NCBI GenBank assembly: GCA_020099315.1
Contig: CP083650.1
Location: forward strand, 4,092,001 to 4,156,000
DNA: 64,000 nt
Origin: Citrobacter europaeus
Lineage (GTDB): Bacteria; Pseudomonadota; Gammaproteobacteria; Enterobacterales; Enterobacteriaceae
Reading direction: 5' to 3'
Shown here piece by piece: positions 9,292 through 18,492 of the stretch (positions are counted from its first letter, which is position 1; every line of letters begins with the position of its first letter). The notes below the pieces were generated by a model. It was given only the letters and a program-made list of their open reading frames with translations, was not told where the DNA came from and searched no databases. The translations under genes were made by a program, and so were the position numbers.

Positions 9292-9436
9292 GAAGGGTGA
9301 GGGAGGCGAACCTCCCTCCTGCGTACTCTCTGTTAATATGCTGGGCAAGCGATGATTAACAGGATCAGCAGCATGATGACGTATCTCATCATCGTCCCTT
9401 TCCTTTTTAGAGCCCCTGCTTCGGTAGGGGCTTTCC
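9292..9436 (+). ncRNA. sibC: Sib-family antisense RNA (SibC position)
   Basis: Sib RNAs are about 140-nt antisense RNAs that block translation of the small Ibs toxins. The segment lies between fau and serA, where E. coli has sibC. It runs antisense across the ibs reading frame at 9333-9392 and ends in a rho-independent terminator with a UUCG tetraloop (stem 9411-9417 with 9426-9432). The 5' end is estimated from family length. Primary sequence is only loosely like E. coli SibC, so the assignment rests on position, architecture and the encoded antisense peptide. Confidence 0.75.
9333..9392 (-). CDS. ibsC: Ibs-family 19-residue membrane toxin
   Basis: The minus strand encodes MMRYVIMLLILLIIACPAY, a 19-residue hydrophobic peptide with the Ibs signature: MMR start, one membrane-spanning helix, terminal AY. 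Ibs toxins insert in the inner membrane and dissipate membrane potential when overproduced. A good ribosome site (GGAAAGGGA) precedes the ATG by 3-8 bp. The plus strand across the whole gene is the Sib-like antisense RNA. The family assignment is by motif; toxicity is inferred from the family. Confidence 0.8.
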   Translation of the reverse strand: MMRYVIMLLILLIIACPAY

Positions 9437-9437
9437 C
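9411..9437 (+). terminator. Terminator of the Sib-like RNA
   Basis: Stem AGCCCCT/AGGGGCT closed by a c(UUCG)g tetraloop and followed by TTTCCCGTTT. Confidence 0.75.
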
Positions 9438-9584
9438 GTTTCAGCGCGATGCTGCGCCTCTATCGTAAATTCCTTTTAGTGCTGTACAACACGCAACGCT
9501 GCCTTTAGTTACCAATTGCGGCAAGGCTCGAAAACAGAATGTATGCGTTACAGAAAGAAATTTTGAGGCCGGGAAATCAGAGGA

Positions 9585-9612
9585 AAGATGGGCAGGTCAA
9601 CCGCCTGCCCAT
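9585..9612 (-). terminator. Probable serA terminator
   Basis: Inverted repeat ATGGGCAGG (9588-9596) with CCTGCCCAT (9604-9612), just past the serA stop; on the serA strand it is followed by CTTTCCTCT, a weak pyrimidine tract. Confidence 0.5.
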
Positions 9613-9622
9613 GTAGAGGAAA

Positions 9623-10855
9623 TCAGTACAGCAGACGCGCGCGAATGGTTCCCGGAAGGGCCTTCATCGCCAGCAGCGCTTTCTCCGCCACATCTTCATC
9701 CGCTTCAATATCAATAACCACATAACCTACCTGTGCGGAAGTCTGCAGATACTGCGCGGCAATGTTGACGCCCTGCTCGGCAAAAATCTGGTTCAGCGCG
9801 GTCAAAACGCCCGGACGGTTTTCGTGAATGTGCATCAGACGACGACCACCGTGCAGCGGCAGCGAAACTTCCGGGAAGTTAACCGCAGACAGCGTAGAGC
9901 CGTTGTCGGAATACTTGGTCAGTTTCCCAGCCACTTCCAGACCGATGTTTTCCTGTGCTTCCAGCGTGGACCCACCGATATGCGGCGTCAGGATCACGTT
10001 GTCGAAATCACACAGCGGCGAGGTGAACGGATCGCTGTTAGAAGCAGGTTCCGTTGGGAAGACGTCGATGGCCGCTCCCGCCAGATGTTTTGTTGCCAGC
10101 GCATCACACAGCGCAGGAATATCGACAACCGTACCGCGTGCGGCGTTGATCAGCAGTGCGCCTGGTTTCATCAGCGCAATCTCATGCGCACCCATCATAT
10201 TTTTGGTGGAGGCGTTTTCCGGTACGTGCAGGCTCACCACGTCGCTCATATTGAGCAGGTCGGAAAGATGCTGAACCTGGGTGGCGTTGCCAAGCGGGAG
10301 TTTATTTTCAATATCATAGAAATAGACATGCATCCCCAGCGATTCCGCCAGAATGCCCAACTGAGTACCAATGTGGCCGTAGCCGATGATCCCCAGTTTT
10401 TTACCACGCGCTTCAAACGAGCCGGTAGCCAGTTTATTCCACACGCCGCGGTGTGCTTTGGCGTTCGCTTCGGGTACGCCGCGTAGCAGTAGCAGCAGTT
10501 CGCCAATCACCAGTTCCGCAACGGAACGCGTGTTAGAGAATGGCGCGTTGAACACGGGGATCCCGCGTTTTGCCGCAGCGGACAGATCAACCTGGTTGGT
10601 GCCAATGCAGAAGCAGCCAATCGCGACCAGTTTCTCTGCGGCGTCAATCACATCTTCCGTCAGATGGGTACGGGATCGCAGGCCAATGAAATGGGCATCA
10701 CGGATGGACTCTTTCAGTTGTTCAGTGTCCAGAGCGCCTTTGTGAAACTCGATGTTGGTATAACCTGCTGCACGAAGGCTTTCGAGCGCTTTTTGGTGTA
10801 CGCCTTCAACCAGCAGAAATTTAATCTTATCTTTCTCCAGTGATACCTTTGCCAT
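9623..10855 (-). CDS. serA: D-3-phosphoglycerate dehydrogenase
   Basis: SerA oxidises 3-phosphoglycerate to 3-phosphohydroxypyruvate, the first step of serine synthesis, and is inhibited by serine. The product has 410 residues, as in E. coli. It shows the NAD-binding motif GIIGYGHIGTQLG (about residues 156-168), the catalytic region with LTPHIGGST (about 289-297), and a C-terminal ACT domain from about residue 338 that binds serine. It stands alone, divergent from nothing, with rpiA upstream on the same strand across about 270 bp. Lrp activation is known in relatives. Confidence 0.97.
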   Translation of the reverse strand: MAKVSLEKDKIKFLLVEGVHQKALESLRAAGYTNIEFHKGALDTEQLKESIRDAHFIGLRSRTHLTEDVIDAAEKLVAIGCFCIGTNQVDLSAAAKRGIPVFNAPFSNTRSVAELVIGELLLLLRGVPEANAKAHRGVWNKLATGSFEARGKKLGIIGYGHIGTQLGILAESLGMHVYFYDIENKLPLGNATQVQHLSDLLNMSDVVSLHVPENASTKNMMGAHEIALMKPGALLINAARGTVVDIPALCDALATKHLAGAAIDVFPTEPASNSDPFTSPLCDFDNVILTPHIGGSTLEAQENIGLEVAGKLTKYSDNGSTLSAVNFPEVSLPLHGGRRLMHIHENRPGVLTALNQIFAEQGVNIAAQYLQTSAQVGYVVIDIEADEDVAEKALLAMKALPGTIRARLLY

Positions 10856-11102
10856 TTCCCCGACCCTGTCTTTTTTTGTTCAAACTGATGTGTTGTGTGT
10901 GGGATTTTCATCCGTCTCTTCAACATATCAAAAAATAATATTGCGGCAATATGAACGTTTGCGTCGCCGTGCTGAAGAAATGTCATTCAACGAGAAATGT
11001 CAGAGGAAAATACTGGCGATAACTTTTTCTTTGGAGAGATCGGCAGGACAATATTATAAACGTGACACAAGTCACCAAATTTGCCCTGCCAAAATTTTTT
11101 TA

Positions 11103-11122
11103 ACGGGAGAAGACGCTCCCGT
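11103..11122 (-). terminator. Possible rpiA terminator
   Basis: Stem ACGGGAG/CTCCCGT directly after the rpiA stop codon. On the rpiA strand it is followed by TTAAAAAAATTTT rather than a clean T run, so termination efficiency is uncertain. Confidence 0.4.
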
Positions 11123-11126
11123 CAGA

Positions 11127-11786
11127 TCATTTTACGATAGTTTTCACGCCATCTGGCGTACCGATCAGCGCGACATCCGCACCACGGTTGGCAAACAGAC
11201 CGACGGTTACCACACCCGGAATCCCGTTGATGGCATTTTCCAGCGCGATGGCGTCGAGGATCTCCAGACCGTATACATCGAGGATCACGTTGCCGTTGTC
11301 CGTCACGACGCCCTGACGGTATTCAGGACGACCGCCCAGCTTCACCAACTGGCGAGCCACAGCGCTGCGCGCCATTGGGATCACTTCAACCGGCAGCGGG
11401 AAGTTGCCGAGAATATCGACTTCTTTAGACGCATCCGCGATACAGATAAATTTCTTCGCTACGGAAGCAATGATTTTTTCACGGGTCAACGCTGCGCCGC
11501 CGCCCTTGATCATCTGCATGTGGCCGTTAATTTCATCCGCGCCGTCAACGTATACGTCGAGGCTGTCAACTTCGTTAAGGTCGAACACGTGGATGCCAAG
11601 GCTTTTGAGTTTTTCGGTCGAGGCGTCCGAACTGGATACCGCACCTTCAATCTGACCTTTCATTGTGCCCAGCGCATCAATAAAGTGTGCGGCTGTTGAA
11701 CCTGTACCTACGCCCACAATGGTACCGGGCTGTACATACTTAAGTGCCGCCCATCCTACTGTTTTTTTCAGTTCATCCTGCGTCAT
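11127..11786 (-). CDS. rpiA: Ribose-5-phosphate isomerase A
   Basis: RpiA interconverts ribose 5-phosphate and ribulose 5-phosphate in the non-oxidative pentose phosphate pathway. The product is 219 residues from the ATG at 11786 (MTQDELKKTVGW), matching E. coli; longer in-frame starts upstream lack a ribosome site. Substrate-binding motifs GVGTGSTAAHF (about 25-35), DGADEIN (about 81-87) and KGGGAALTREK (about 94-104) are visible. The divergent neighbour argP starts 159 bp away. Confidence 0.97.
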   Translation of the reverse strand: MTQDELKKTVGWAALKYVQPGTIVGVGTGSTAAHFIDALGTMKGQIEGAVSSSDASTEKLKSLGIHVFDLNEVDSLDVYVDGADEINGHMQMIKGGGAALTREKIIASVAKKFICIADASKEVDILGNFPLPVEVIPMARSAVARQLVKLGGRPEYRQGVVTDNGNVILDVYGLEILDAIALENAINGIPGVVTVGLFANRGADVALIGTPDGVKTIVK

Positions 11787-11945
11787 GATCGTTTCGCCTG
11801 TGGTGGGAAAATTCACGCGCATTATAGAACATTGCGCAGAAAAATGTCCCCACACCCGCTCGCAAGCGGCGGATTTCGTCTTTACCCAATCAAAAATTGT
11901 GTCATAGTGCAGAACAAGCAAAAATTTCAGGAGTGCGTCAAAGCA

Positions 11946-12839
11946 ATGAAACGTCCGGACTACAGAACACTACAAGCACTGGATGCGGTTATTCGTGAAC
12001 GAGGATTTGAGCGCGCGGCGCAAAAGCTGTGCATCACGCAATCCGCCGTTTCACAGCGCATAAAACAGCTTGAGAATATGTTCGGACAACCGTTGCTGGT
12101 GCGTACCGTACCACCACGCCCAACCGAGCAAGGGCAGAAACTGCTGGCGCTTTTGCGTCAGGTTGAACTGCTGGAAGACGAGTGGCTGGGCGATGAACAA
12201 ACCGGCTCAACGCCGCTGCTGCTCTCGCTGGCGGTGAACGCCGACAGTCTGGCAACCTGGTTACTTCCGGCGCTGGCCCCGGTACTGGCAAATTCACCGA
12301 TTCGCCTGAACCTGCAGGTTGAGGATGAAACGCGCACCCAGGAACGTCTGCGTCGTGGTGAAGTGGTCGGTGCGGTGAGTATTCAGCATCAGGCACTGCC
12401 AAGCTGTCTGGTGGATAAACTTGGCGCACTGGACTATCTGTTTGTTGGATCAAAACCTTTCGCCGAGCGTTATTTCCCTAACGGCGTCACCCGCTCTGCC
12501 CTGCTGAAAGCCCCGGCGGTAGCGTTTGACCATCTTGATGATATGCACCAGGCGTTCCTGCAACAAAATTTCGACCTGCCGCCAGGCAGCGTACCATGCC
12601 ATATCGTTAACTCGTCTGAAGCCTTCGTTCAACTGGCTCGTCAGGGAACCACCTGCTGCATGATCCCACATTTACAGATTGAGAAAGAGCTGGCAAGCGG
12701 CGAACTTATCGACTTAACACCGGGCCTGTTCCAGCGTCGGATGCTGTACTGGCATCGCTTTGCGCCGGAAAGCCGCATGATGCGCAACGTCACCGATGCG
12801 CTGCTGGCCTATGGCCACAACGTGCTGCGTCAGGATTAA
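11946..12839 (+). CDS. argP: LysR-type regulator ArgP
   Basis: ArgP (IciA) activates argO and several lysine- and arginine-responsive genes and also binds oriC in vitro. The product is 297 residues from the ATG at 11946 (MKRPDYRTLQALD). The N-terminal winged helix-turn-helix covers residues about 3-60, with FERAAQKLCITQSAVSQRIK at about 19-38 forming the DNA-reading helices; the rest is a periplasmic-binding-like effector domain. Its main target argO is in this window at 20349-20984. Confidence 0.97.
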   Translation: MKRPDYRTLQALDAVIRERGFERAAQKLCITQSAVSQRIKQLENMFGQPLLVRTVPPRPTEQGQKLLALLRQVELLEDEWLGDEQTGSTPLLLSLAVNADSLATWLLPALAPVLANSPIRLNLQVEDETRTQERLRRGEVVGAVSIQHQALPSCLVDKLGALDYLFVGSKPFAERYFPNGVTRSALLKAPAVAFDHLDDMHQAFLQQNFDLPPGSVPCHIVNSSEAFVQLARQGTTCCMIPHLQIEKELASGELIDLTPGLFQRRMLYWHRFAPESRMMRNVTDALLAYGHNVLRQD

Positions 12840-12858
12840 ACCGTTTATTCCTCCTGAG

Positions 12859-12893
12859 TGCCGGATGGCGGCGTAACGCTTTATCCGGCCTAC
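12859..12893. repeat. REP element after argP
   Basis: GTGCCGGATGGCGGCGTAA pairs imperfectly with TTTATCCGGCCTAC. It is the only obvious hairpin downstream of argP. Confidence 0.85.
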
Positions 12894-13072
12894 AAGCCTT
12901 ATACCCTCTTTTCATGCTATTCCCGCCACGTCTTTGAAATACATCACAAAATAAAACACGCCGCGCGGCAAAAAACGACGTCCTGTTGGCTATTTTTTGC
13001 TGGCGACAAGCCAAATGAAAAAGCACACCGTATTCGCAAAGATTCAACTTATTGCGTAATACGGAGCAAAAA

Positions 13073-15217
13073 ATGGCAAACGTGCAGGAGTGGCAAACAC
13101 TCGCCAATAAAGAACTCAGCCGACGGGAAAAAACCGTCGAGTCGCTGGAAAGACAGACAGCGGAAGGGATTGCCATCAAGCCGCTGTACACTGAAGCAGA
13201 CCTCGATAATCTGGAAGTCACGGGCACCCTTCCCGGCCTGCCGCCTTACGTGCGCGGCCCACGCGCCACCATGTATACCGCACAGCCGTGGACCATTCGT
13301 CAGTACGCCGGTTTTTCTACCGCCAAAGAGTCCAACGCCTTTTACCGCCGCAACCTCGCCGCCGGGCAAAAAGGGCTTTCCGTCGCCTTTGACCTTGCCA
13401 CCCATCGTGGCTATGACTCAGACAACCCACGCGTGTCGGGAGACGTCGGTAAAGCCGGCGTGGCGATCGATACCGTCGAAGATATGAAGGTACTGTTCGA
13501 CCAGATCCCGCTGGATAAGATGTCGGTATCGATGACCATGAACGGCGCGGTGCTGCCGGTACTGGCGTTTTATATCGTCGCAGCAGAAGAACAAGGCGTA
13601 ACGCCGGAACAGCTCACCGGGACCATTCAGAACGATATTCTGAAAGAGTACCTGTGTCGCAACACCTACATTTATCCACCAAAACCGTCTATGCGCATTA
13701 TCGCCGACATCATCGCCTGGTGCTCCGGCAACATGCCGCGCTTTAACACCATCAGCATCAGCGGCTATCACATGGGTGAAGCTGGGGCAAACTGCGTGCA
13801 GCAGGTGGCCTTTACGCTGGCAGACGGTATTGAATACATCAAAGCCGCACTTTCCGCCGGACTGAAAATAGATGACTTCGCCCCGCGCCTGTCGTTCTTC
13901 TTCGGCATCGGCATGGATCTGTTTATGAACGTCGCCATGCTGCGCGCGGCGCGATATTTGTGGAGCGAAGCGGTCAGCAGTTTTGGCGCGACGAACCCAA
14001 AATCTCTCGCTCTGCGTACCCACTGCCAGACCTCCGGCTGGAGTCTGACCGAGCAGGATCCTTACAACAACGTGGTACGTACCACCATTGAAGCGCTCGG
14101 CGCTACGCTCGGCGGCACCCAGTCGCTGCATACCAACGCCTTTGATGAAGCGCTCGGTTTGCCCACCGATTTCTCCGCCCGTATTGCGCGTAATACGCAA
14201 ATCATCATTCAGGAAGAATCAGAGATCTGCCGCACCGTCGATCCGCTGGCCGGATCGTATTACGTCGAGTCACTCACCGATCAAATCGTCAAGCAGGCGC
14301 GTACGATCATCAAGCAGATTGACGAGGCAGGTGGCATGGCGAAAGCGATCGAAGCCGGGCTCCCTAAACGGATGATCGAGGAAGCTTCCGCGCGCGAACA
14401 GTCGCTGATCGACCAGGGTAAGCGCGTTATTGTTGGCGTGAACAAGTACAAGCTGGATAAAGAAGACGAGACGTCGGTACTGGAGATCGACAACGTGAAG
14501 GTGCGTAATGAGCAAATTGCTTCGCTGCAGCATATCCGCGCCACCCGCGACAACGATGCCGTTAAAACCGCACTATCCGCGCTGACCCACGCCGCGCAGC
14601 ATAATGAAAACCTGCTGGCAGCCGCCGTCAACGCCGCCCGCGTTCGCGCCACGCTCGGTGAAATCTCCGACGCGCTGGAAGTCGCCTTTGACCGATATCT
14701 GGTTCCCAGCCAGTGCGTTACCGGCGTGATTGCGCAAAGCTATCACCAGTCTGATAAATCCGCCGATGAGTTTGACGCTATCGTTGCGCAAACCGAACGC
14801 TTCCTCGCGGAAAATGGCCGTCGCCCGCGCATTCTGATCGCCAAGATGGGCCAGGACGGCCACGATCGCGGCGCGAAGGTGATCGCCAGCGCCTACTCCG
14901 ATCTCGGTTTCGATGTCGATCTCAGCCCGATGTTCTCCACACCAGAAGAGATCGCCCGTCTGGCGGTAGAAAACGATGTGCATGTAATAGGCGCATCGTC
15001 ACTGGCGGCAGGCCATAAAACGCTGATCCCGGAGTTGGTTACCGCACTCAAAAAATGGGGGCGTGAAGATATCTGTGTGGTAGCAGGAGGCGTTATTCCG
15101 CCACAGGATTACGCCTTCCTGCACGAGCATGGTGTAGCAGCCATTTATGGCCCCGGCACGCCAATGCTCGACAGCGTCCGCGATGTGTTGACCCGTATCA
15201 GTCAACATCATGATTAA
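13073..15217 (+). CDS. scpA: Methylmalonyl-CoA mutase (adenosylcobalamin-dependent)
   Basis: ScpA (Sbm) interconverts succinyl-CoA and L-methylmalonyl-CoA using adenosylcobalamin. The product is 714 residues from the ATG at 13073 (MANVQEWQTLANK). The N-terminal TIM-barrel domain carries the substrate region including YAGFSTAKESN and GLSVAFDLATHRGYDSD. The C-terminal cobalamin domain shows the DGHDRGAKVI motif with the axial histidine (about residue 605), then GASSLAAGH and VAGGVIP. It begins the scpA-argK-scpB-scpC operon and overlaps argK by 8 bp. Confidence 0.97.
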   Translation: MANVQEWQTLANKELSRREKTVESLERQTAEGIAIKPLYTEADLDNLEVTGTLPGLPPYVRGPRATMYTAQPWTIRQYAGFSTAKESNAFYRRNLAAGQKGLSVAFDLATHRGYDSDNPRVSGDVGKAGVAIDTVEDMKVLFDQIPLDKMSVSMTMNGAVLPVLAFYIVAAEEQGVTPEQLTGTIQNDILKEYLCRNTYIYPPKPSMRIIADIIAWCSGNMPRFNTISISGYHMGEAGANCVQQVAFTLADGIEYIKAALSAGLKIDDFAPRLSFFFGIGMDLFMNVAMLRAARYLWSEAVSSFGATNPKSLALRTHCQTSGWSLTEQDPYNNVVRTTIEALGATLGGTQSLHTNAFDEALGLPTDFSARIARNTQIIIQEESEICRTVDPLAGSYYVESLTDQIVKQARTIIKQIDEAGGMAKAIEAGLPKRMIEEASAREQSLIDQGKRVIVGVNKYKLDKEDETSVLEIDNVKVRNEQIASLQHIRATRDNDAVKTALSALTHAAQHNENLLAAAVNAARVRATLGEISDALEVAFDRYLVPSQCVTGVIAQSYHQSDKSADEFDAIVAQTERFLAENGRRPRILIAKMGQDGHDRGAKVIASAYSDLGFDVDLSPMFSTPEEIARLAVENDVHVIGASSLAAGHKTLIPELVTALKKWGREDICVVAGGVIPPQDYAFLHEHGVAAIYGPGTPMLDSVRDVLTRISQHHD

Positions 15218-16205
15218 CGCCGCCACGCTTGAGGATACCGTCCGCCGCTTGCGACTCGGTGAAAGAGCCACACTCGCCCAGGCAATGACGCTGGTCGAAA
15301 GCAACCACCCGCGCCACCAGCCGTTAAGTACGCAATTGCTGGACGCGATTATGCCGTTCACCGGTAACGCCCTGCGCTTAGGGATCACCGGCACGCCGGG
15401 CGCGGGTAAAAGTACGTTCCTGGAAGCATTCGGTATGCTGCTCATCCGCCACGGATTACGGGTGGCGGTGATCGCCGTCGATCCCAGCAGCCCGGTCAGC
15501 GGCGGCAGCATTCTTGGTGATAAGACCCGCATGACGGAGCTTGCCCGCGCAGAATCTGCATTTATTCGCCCGGTCCCTTCCAGCGGTCATTTAGGCGGCG
15601 CCAGCCAGCGCGCACGCGAATTAATGCTGCTGTGCGAAGCAGCTGGCTTTGACGTGGTGATTGTAGAGACCGTCGGCGTTGGACAGTCAGAAACCGAAGT
15701 CGCAGGTATGGTGGATTGCTTTATCTCACTGCAAATCGCTGGCGGTGGCGACGATTTACAGGGTATCAAAAAAGGCCTGATGGAAATGGCGGATCTGGTC
15801 GTCATCAATAAAGACGACGGCGAGAACCATACCAGCGTTGCGATCGCCCGCCATATGTACGAATCCGCCCTGCACATTTTGCGCCGTAAATATGACGAGT
15901 GGCAGCCGCGGGTTCTGACCTGTAGCGCCCTGGAAAAACGCGGCATTGAGGAAATCTGGCAGGCGATAACCGACTTTAAAACATGCCTGACCGCCAGCGG
16001 TCGACTGGAAAAAGTTCGCCAGCAGCAGGCGGTGGACTGGTTACATCAGCAGGCTGAAGAAGAAGCGCTGCATCTGCTGTTTGCCCGGGCTGATTTCGAC
16101 CGTTATTTCCAGCAGACGCTGCAGGCTGTCAAAAACAATGATCTTTCGCCGCGCACCGGTCTGCGGCATATCAGCGAATTTATCCAGCATCATTACTTTC
16201 AATAA
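15210..16205 (+). CDS. argK: Methylmalonyl-CoA mutase-associated G-protein (MeaB/ArgK)
   Basis: This GTPase (YgfD, MeaB-like) protects and reloads the cobalamin mutase ScpA; the old ArgK kinase role is no longer favoured. The product is 331 residues. It has the P-loop GITGTPGAGKSTFLE at about residues 53-67, the switch motif VIVETVGVGQSETEV (about 151-165), and the base-specificity motif NKDD. Its start lies 8 bp inside the end of scpA, indicating translational coupling, which fits a 1:1 partnership with the mutase. Confidence 0.96.
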   Translation: MINAATLEDTVRRLRLGERATLAQAMTLVESNHPRHQPLSTQLLDAIMPFTGNALRLGITGTPGAGKSTFLEAFGMLLIRHGLRVAVIAVDPSSPVSGGSILGDKTRMTELARAESAFIRPVPSSGHLGGASQRARELMLLCEAAGFDVVIVETVGVGQSETEVAGMVDCFISLQIAGGGDDLQGIKKGLMEMADLVVINKDDGENHTSVAIARHMYESALHILRRKYDEWQPRVLTCSALEKRGIEEIWQAITDFKTCLTASGRLEKVRQQQAVDWLHQQAEEEALHLLFARADFDRYFQQTLQAVKNNDLSPRTGLRHISEFIQHHYFQ

Positions 16206-16215
16206 AGAGAACATT

Positions 16216-17001
16216 ATGTCTTATCAATACGTCAACGTGGTCATCATCCAGAAAGTCGCGGTTATTGAGTTCAACTACGCGCGCAAGCTCAATGCCCTGA
16301 GCAAAGTGTTTATTGACGATCTGATGCAGGCGCTGAGCGACCTCAATCGTGCTGACATTCGCTGCATCATTCTACGCGCTCCGAGCGGGGCCAAAGTGTT
16401 CTCTGCCGGGCATGATATTCATGAGCTCCCCACCGGACGTCGCGATCCGCTCTCCTATGACGATCCGCTGCGTCAGATAACCCGTATGATCCAAAAATAC
16501 CCGAAGCCGGTGATCTCCATGGTCGAAGGCAGCGTCTGGGGCGGCGCGTTTGAGATGATCATGAGTTCCGATCTGATCATCGCAGCCAGCACATCCACCT
16601 TCTCAATGACCCCGGTCAACCTCGGCGTGCCGTATAACCTTGTGGGCATCCACAATCTGACCCGCGACGCTGGTTTTCACATCGTTAAAGAACTGATTTT
16701 TACCGCCTCGCCCATCACCGCTCAACGCGCCATGGCGGTCGGGATCCTCAACCATGTCGTACCCGCCGAGGAACTGGAAGATTTCACCCTGCAAATGGCG
16801 CACCACATCTCGGAAAAAGCGCCGCTGGCAATCGCCGTCATCAAAGAAGAACTGCGCGTGCTGGGTGAAGCGCACACCATGAATTCCGATGAGTTCGAGC
16901 GTATTCAGGGCATGCGCCGCGCGGTGTACGACAGCGAGGATTATCAGGAAGGGATGAACGCGTTTATGGAAAAACGTAAACCCAATTTTGTCGGCCATTA
17001 A
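16216..17001 (+). CDS. scpB: Methylmalonyl-CoA decarboxylase
   Basis: ScpB (YgfG) is a crotonase-fold enzyme that decarboxylates methylmalonyl-CoA to propionyl-CoA. The product is 261 residues from the ATG at 16216 (MSYQYVNVVIIQK), ten bases after argK. The oxyanion-hole segments FSAGHDIHELP (about 63-73) and GSVWGGAFEMIMSSDLI (about 104-120) are typical of the crotonase family. Context within scpABC decides the substrate; by fold alone it could be any enoyl-CoA hydratase. Confidence 0.95.
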   Translation: MSYQYVNVVIIQKVAVIEFNYARKLNALSKVFIDDLMQALSDLNRADIRCIILRAPSGAKVFSAGHDIHELPTGRRDPLSYDDPLRQITRMIQKYPKPVISMVEGSVWGGAFEMIMSSDLIIAASTSTFSMTPVNLGVPYNLVGIHNLTRDAGFHIVKELIFTASPITAQRAMAVGILNHVVPAEELEDFTLQMAHHISEKAPLAIAVIKEELRVLGEAHTMNSDEFERIQGMRRAVYDSEDYQEGMNAFMEKRKPNFVGH

Positions 17002-17025
17002 TCACGTCCGAGAAAGGAGACGGCC

Positions 17026-18492
17026 ATGAAACGGATGAGCGCCGAACAGGCGGCAGAAATTATCCAGCACGATGATATGGTGGCATTCAGCGGCTTTACC
17101 CCCGCAGGTTCGCCAAAAGCGTTACCCAGCGCAATTGCCCAACGCGCATGCGAACAGCATCAGCTCGGGCAGCCTTTTCAGATCCGCCTGCTGACCGGAG
17201 CATCAATTGGCGCTGCTGCTGATGATGTCCTATCCGCGGCGGATGCCGTTTCCTGGCGCGCGCCTTATCAAACCTCATCGGGCCTGCGCGAGAAAATTAA
17301 TCAGGGCCAGGTGAGGTTTGTCGATCTCCATTTGAGCGAGGTTGCGCAAATGGTTAATTACGGCTTTTTTGGCGAGATCGATGTTGCCGTCATTGAAGCT
17401 TCCGCCATTGCGCCAGATGGACGGATTTGGCTTTCCAGCGGTATTGGTAATGCGCCCACCTGGCTTCTGCGGGCGAAAAAAGTGATCATTGAACTGAATC
17501 ATTACCATAATCCTCGCGTGGCGGAGTTTGCCGACATCGTGATACCCGGCGCACCGCCGCGGCGTAACAGCGTACCCATATTTCATACCATGGATCGCGT
17601 GGGCAGTCAGTGCGTGCAGATAGACCCGCAGAAAGTGGTCGCGATAGTGGATACCGACCTGCCCGATGCAGGAAATACAGCGGATAAAACTAATCCGGTC
17701 AGCCAACAAATTGCCGATAACGTCGTCACTTTCCTGTTGGCAGAAATGGCGCACAAACGCATTCCAGCTGAGTTTCTACCCTTACAAAGCGGCGTGGGCA
17801 ATATCAACAACGCGGTGATGGCGCGGCTGGGGGAAAACCCGGATATCCCGCCTTTTATGATGTATTCGGAGGTGTTGCAGGAGTCGGTGGTGCATCTGCT
17901 GGAAACGGGCAAGATAACCGGCGCCAGCGCCTCCAGCCTGACCATTTCAGCCCCCTCGCTACAGAAGATTTACGACAACATGGACTTCTTCGCCAGCCGT
18001 ATTGTGCTGCGCCCGCAGGAGATCTCCAATAACCCAGAAATCATTCGACGGCTGGGGGTTATCGCGCTCAACGTGGGCCTGGAATTTGATATCTACGGCC
18101 ATGCCAATTCCACGCACGTTGCGGGCGTGAACCTGATGAACGGCATCGGCGGCAGCGGGGATTTCGAGCGCAACGCCTACCTGTCTATCTTTATGGCGCC
18201 GTCGATTGCCAAAGGCGGGAAAATCTCCACCATCGTACCGATGTGCAGCCATGTCGATCACAGCGAACATAGCGTTAAAGTGATCGTGACCGAACAAGGG
18301 ATTGCCGATCTGCGTGGGTTATCTCCGATGCAGCGGGCGCACACGATTATCGATAACTGTGCGCACCCTCTTTACCGGGATTACCTGCACCGCTATCTGG
18401 AGAAAGCGCCCGGCGGGCATATCCATCACGATCTCAGCCATGCTTTCGATCTGCATCGCAACCTGCTCGAAACAGGTTCAATGCTTGGTTAA
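17026..18492 (+). CDS. scpC: Propionyl-CoA:succinate CoA-transferase
   Basis: ScpC (YgfH) transfers CoA from propionyl-CoA to succinate, closing the succinate-to-propionate cycle. The product is 488 residues, near the 492 of E. coli, starting MKRMSAEQAAEIIQHDD after a strong AGGAGA site. It belongs to the Cat1/acetyl-CoA hydrolase family; the Gly-rich FSGFTPAGSPKALP (about 23-36) and the C-terminal GIADLRGLSP motif (about 425-434) are present. Its 3' end overlaps the 3' end of the convergent scpR gene by 4 bp. Confidence 0.95.
   Translation: MKRMSAEQAAEIIQHDDMVAFSGFTPAGSPKALPSAIAQRACEQHQLGQPFQIRLLTGASIGAAADDVLSAADAVSWRAPYQTSSGLREKINQGQVRFVDLHLSEVAQMVNYGFFGEIDVAVIEASAIAPDGRIWLSSGIGNAPTWLLRAKKVIIELNHYHNPRVAEFADIVIPGAPPRRNSVPIFHTMDRVGSQCVQIDPQKVVAIVDTDLPDAGNTADKTNPVSQQIADNVVTFLLAEMAHKRIPAEFLPLQSGVGNINNAVMARLGENPDIPPFMMYSEVLQESVVHLLETGKITGASASSLTISAPSLQKIYDNMDFFASRIVLRPQEISNNPEIIRRLGVIALNVGLEFDIYGHANSTHVAGVNLMNGIGGSGDFERNAYLSIFMAPSIAKGGKISTIVPMCSHVDHSEHSVKVIVTEQGIADLRGLSPMQRAHTIIDNCAHPLYRDYLHRYLEKAPGGHIHHDLSHAFDLHRNLLETGSMLG

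Noticed and set aside
12858..13487. A 209-residue plus-strand frame over the argP-scpA gap and the scpA start
   Set aside because: It starts within a REP element and overlaps scpA in another frame.
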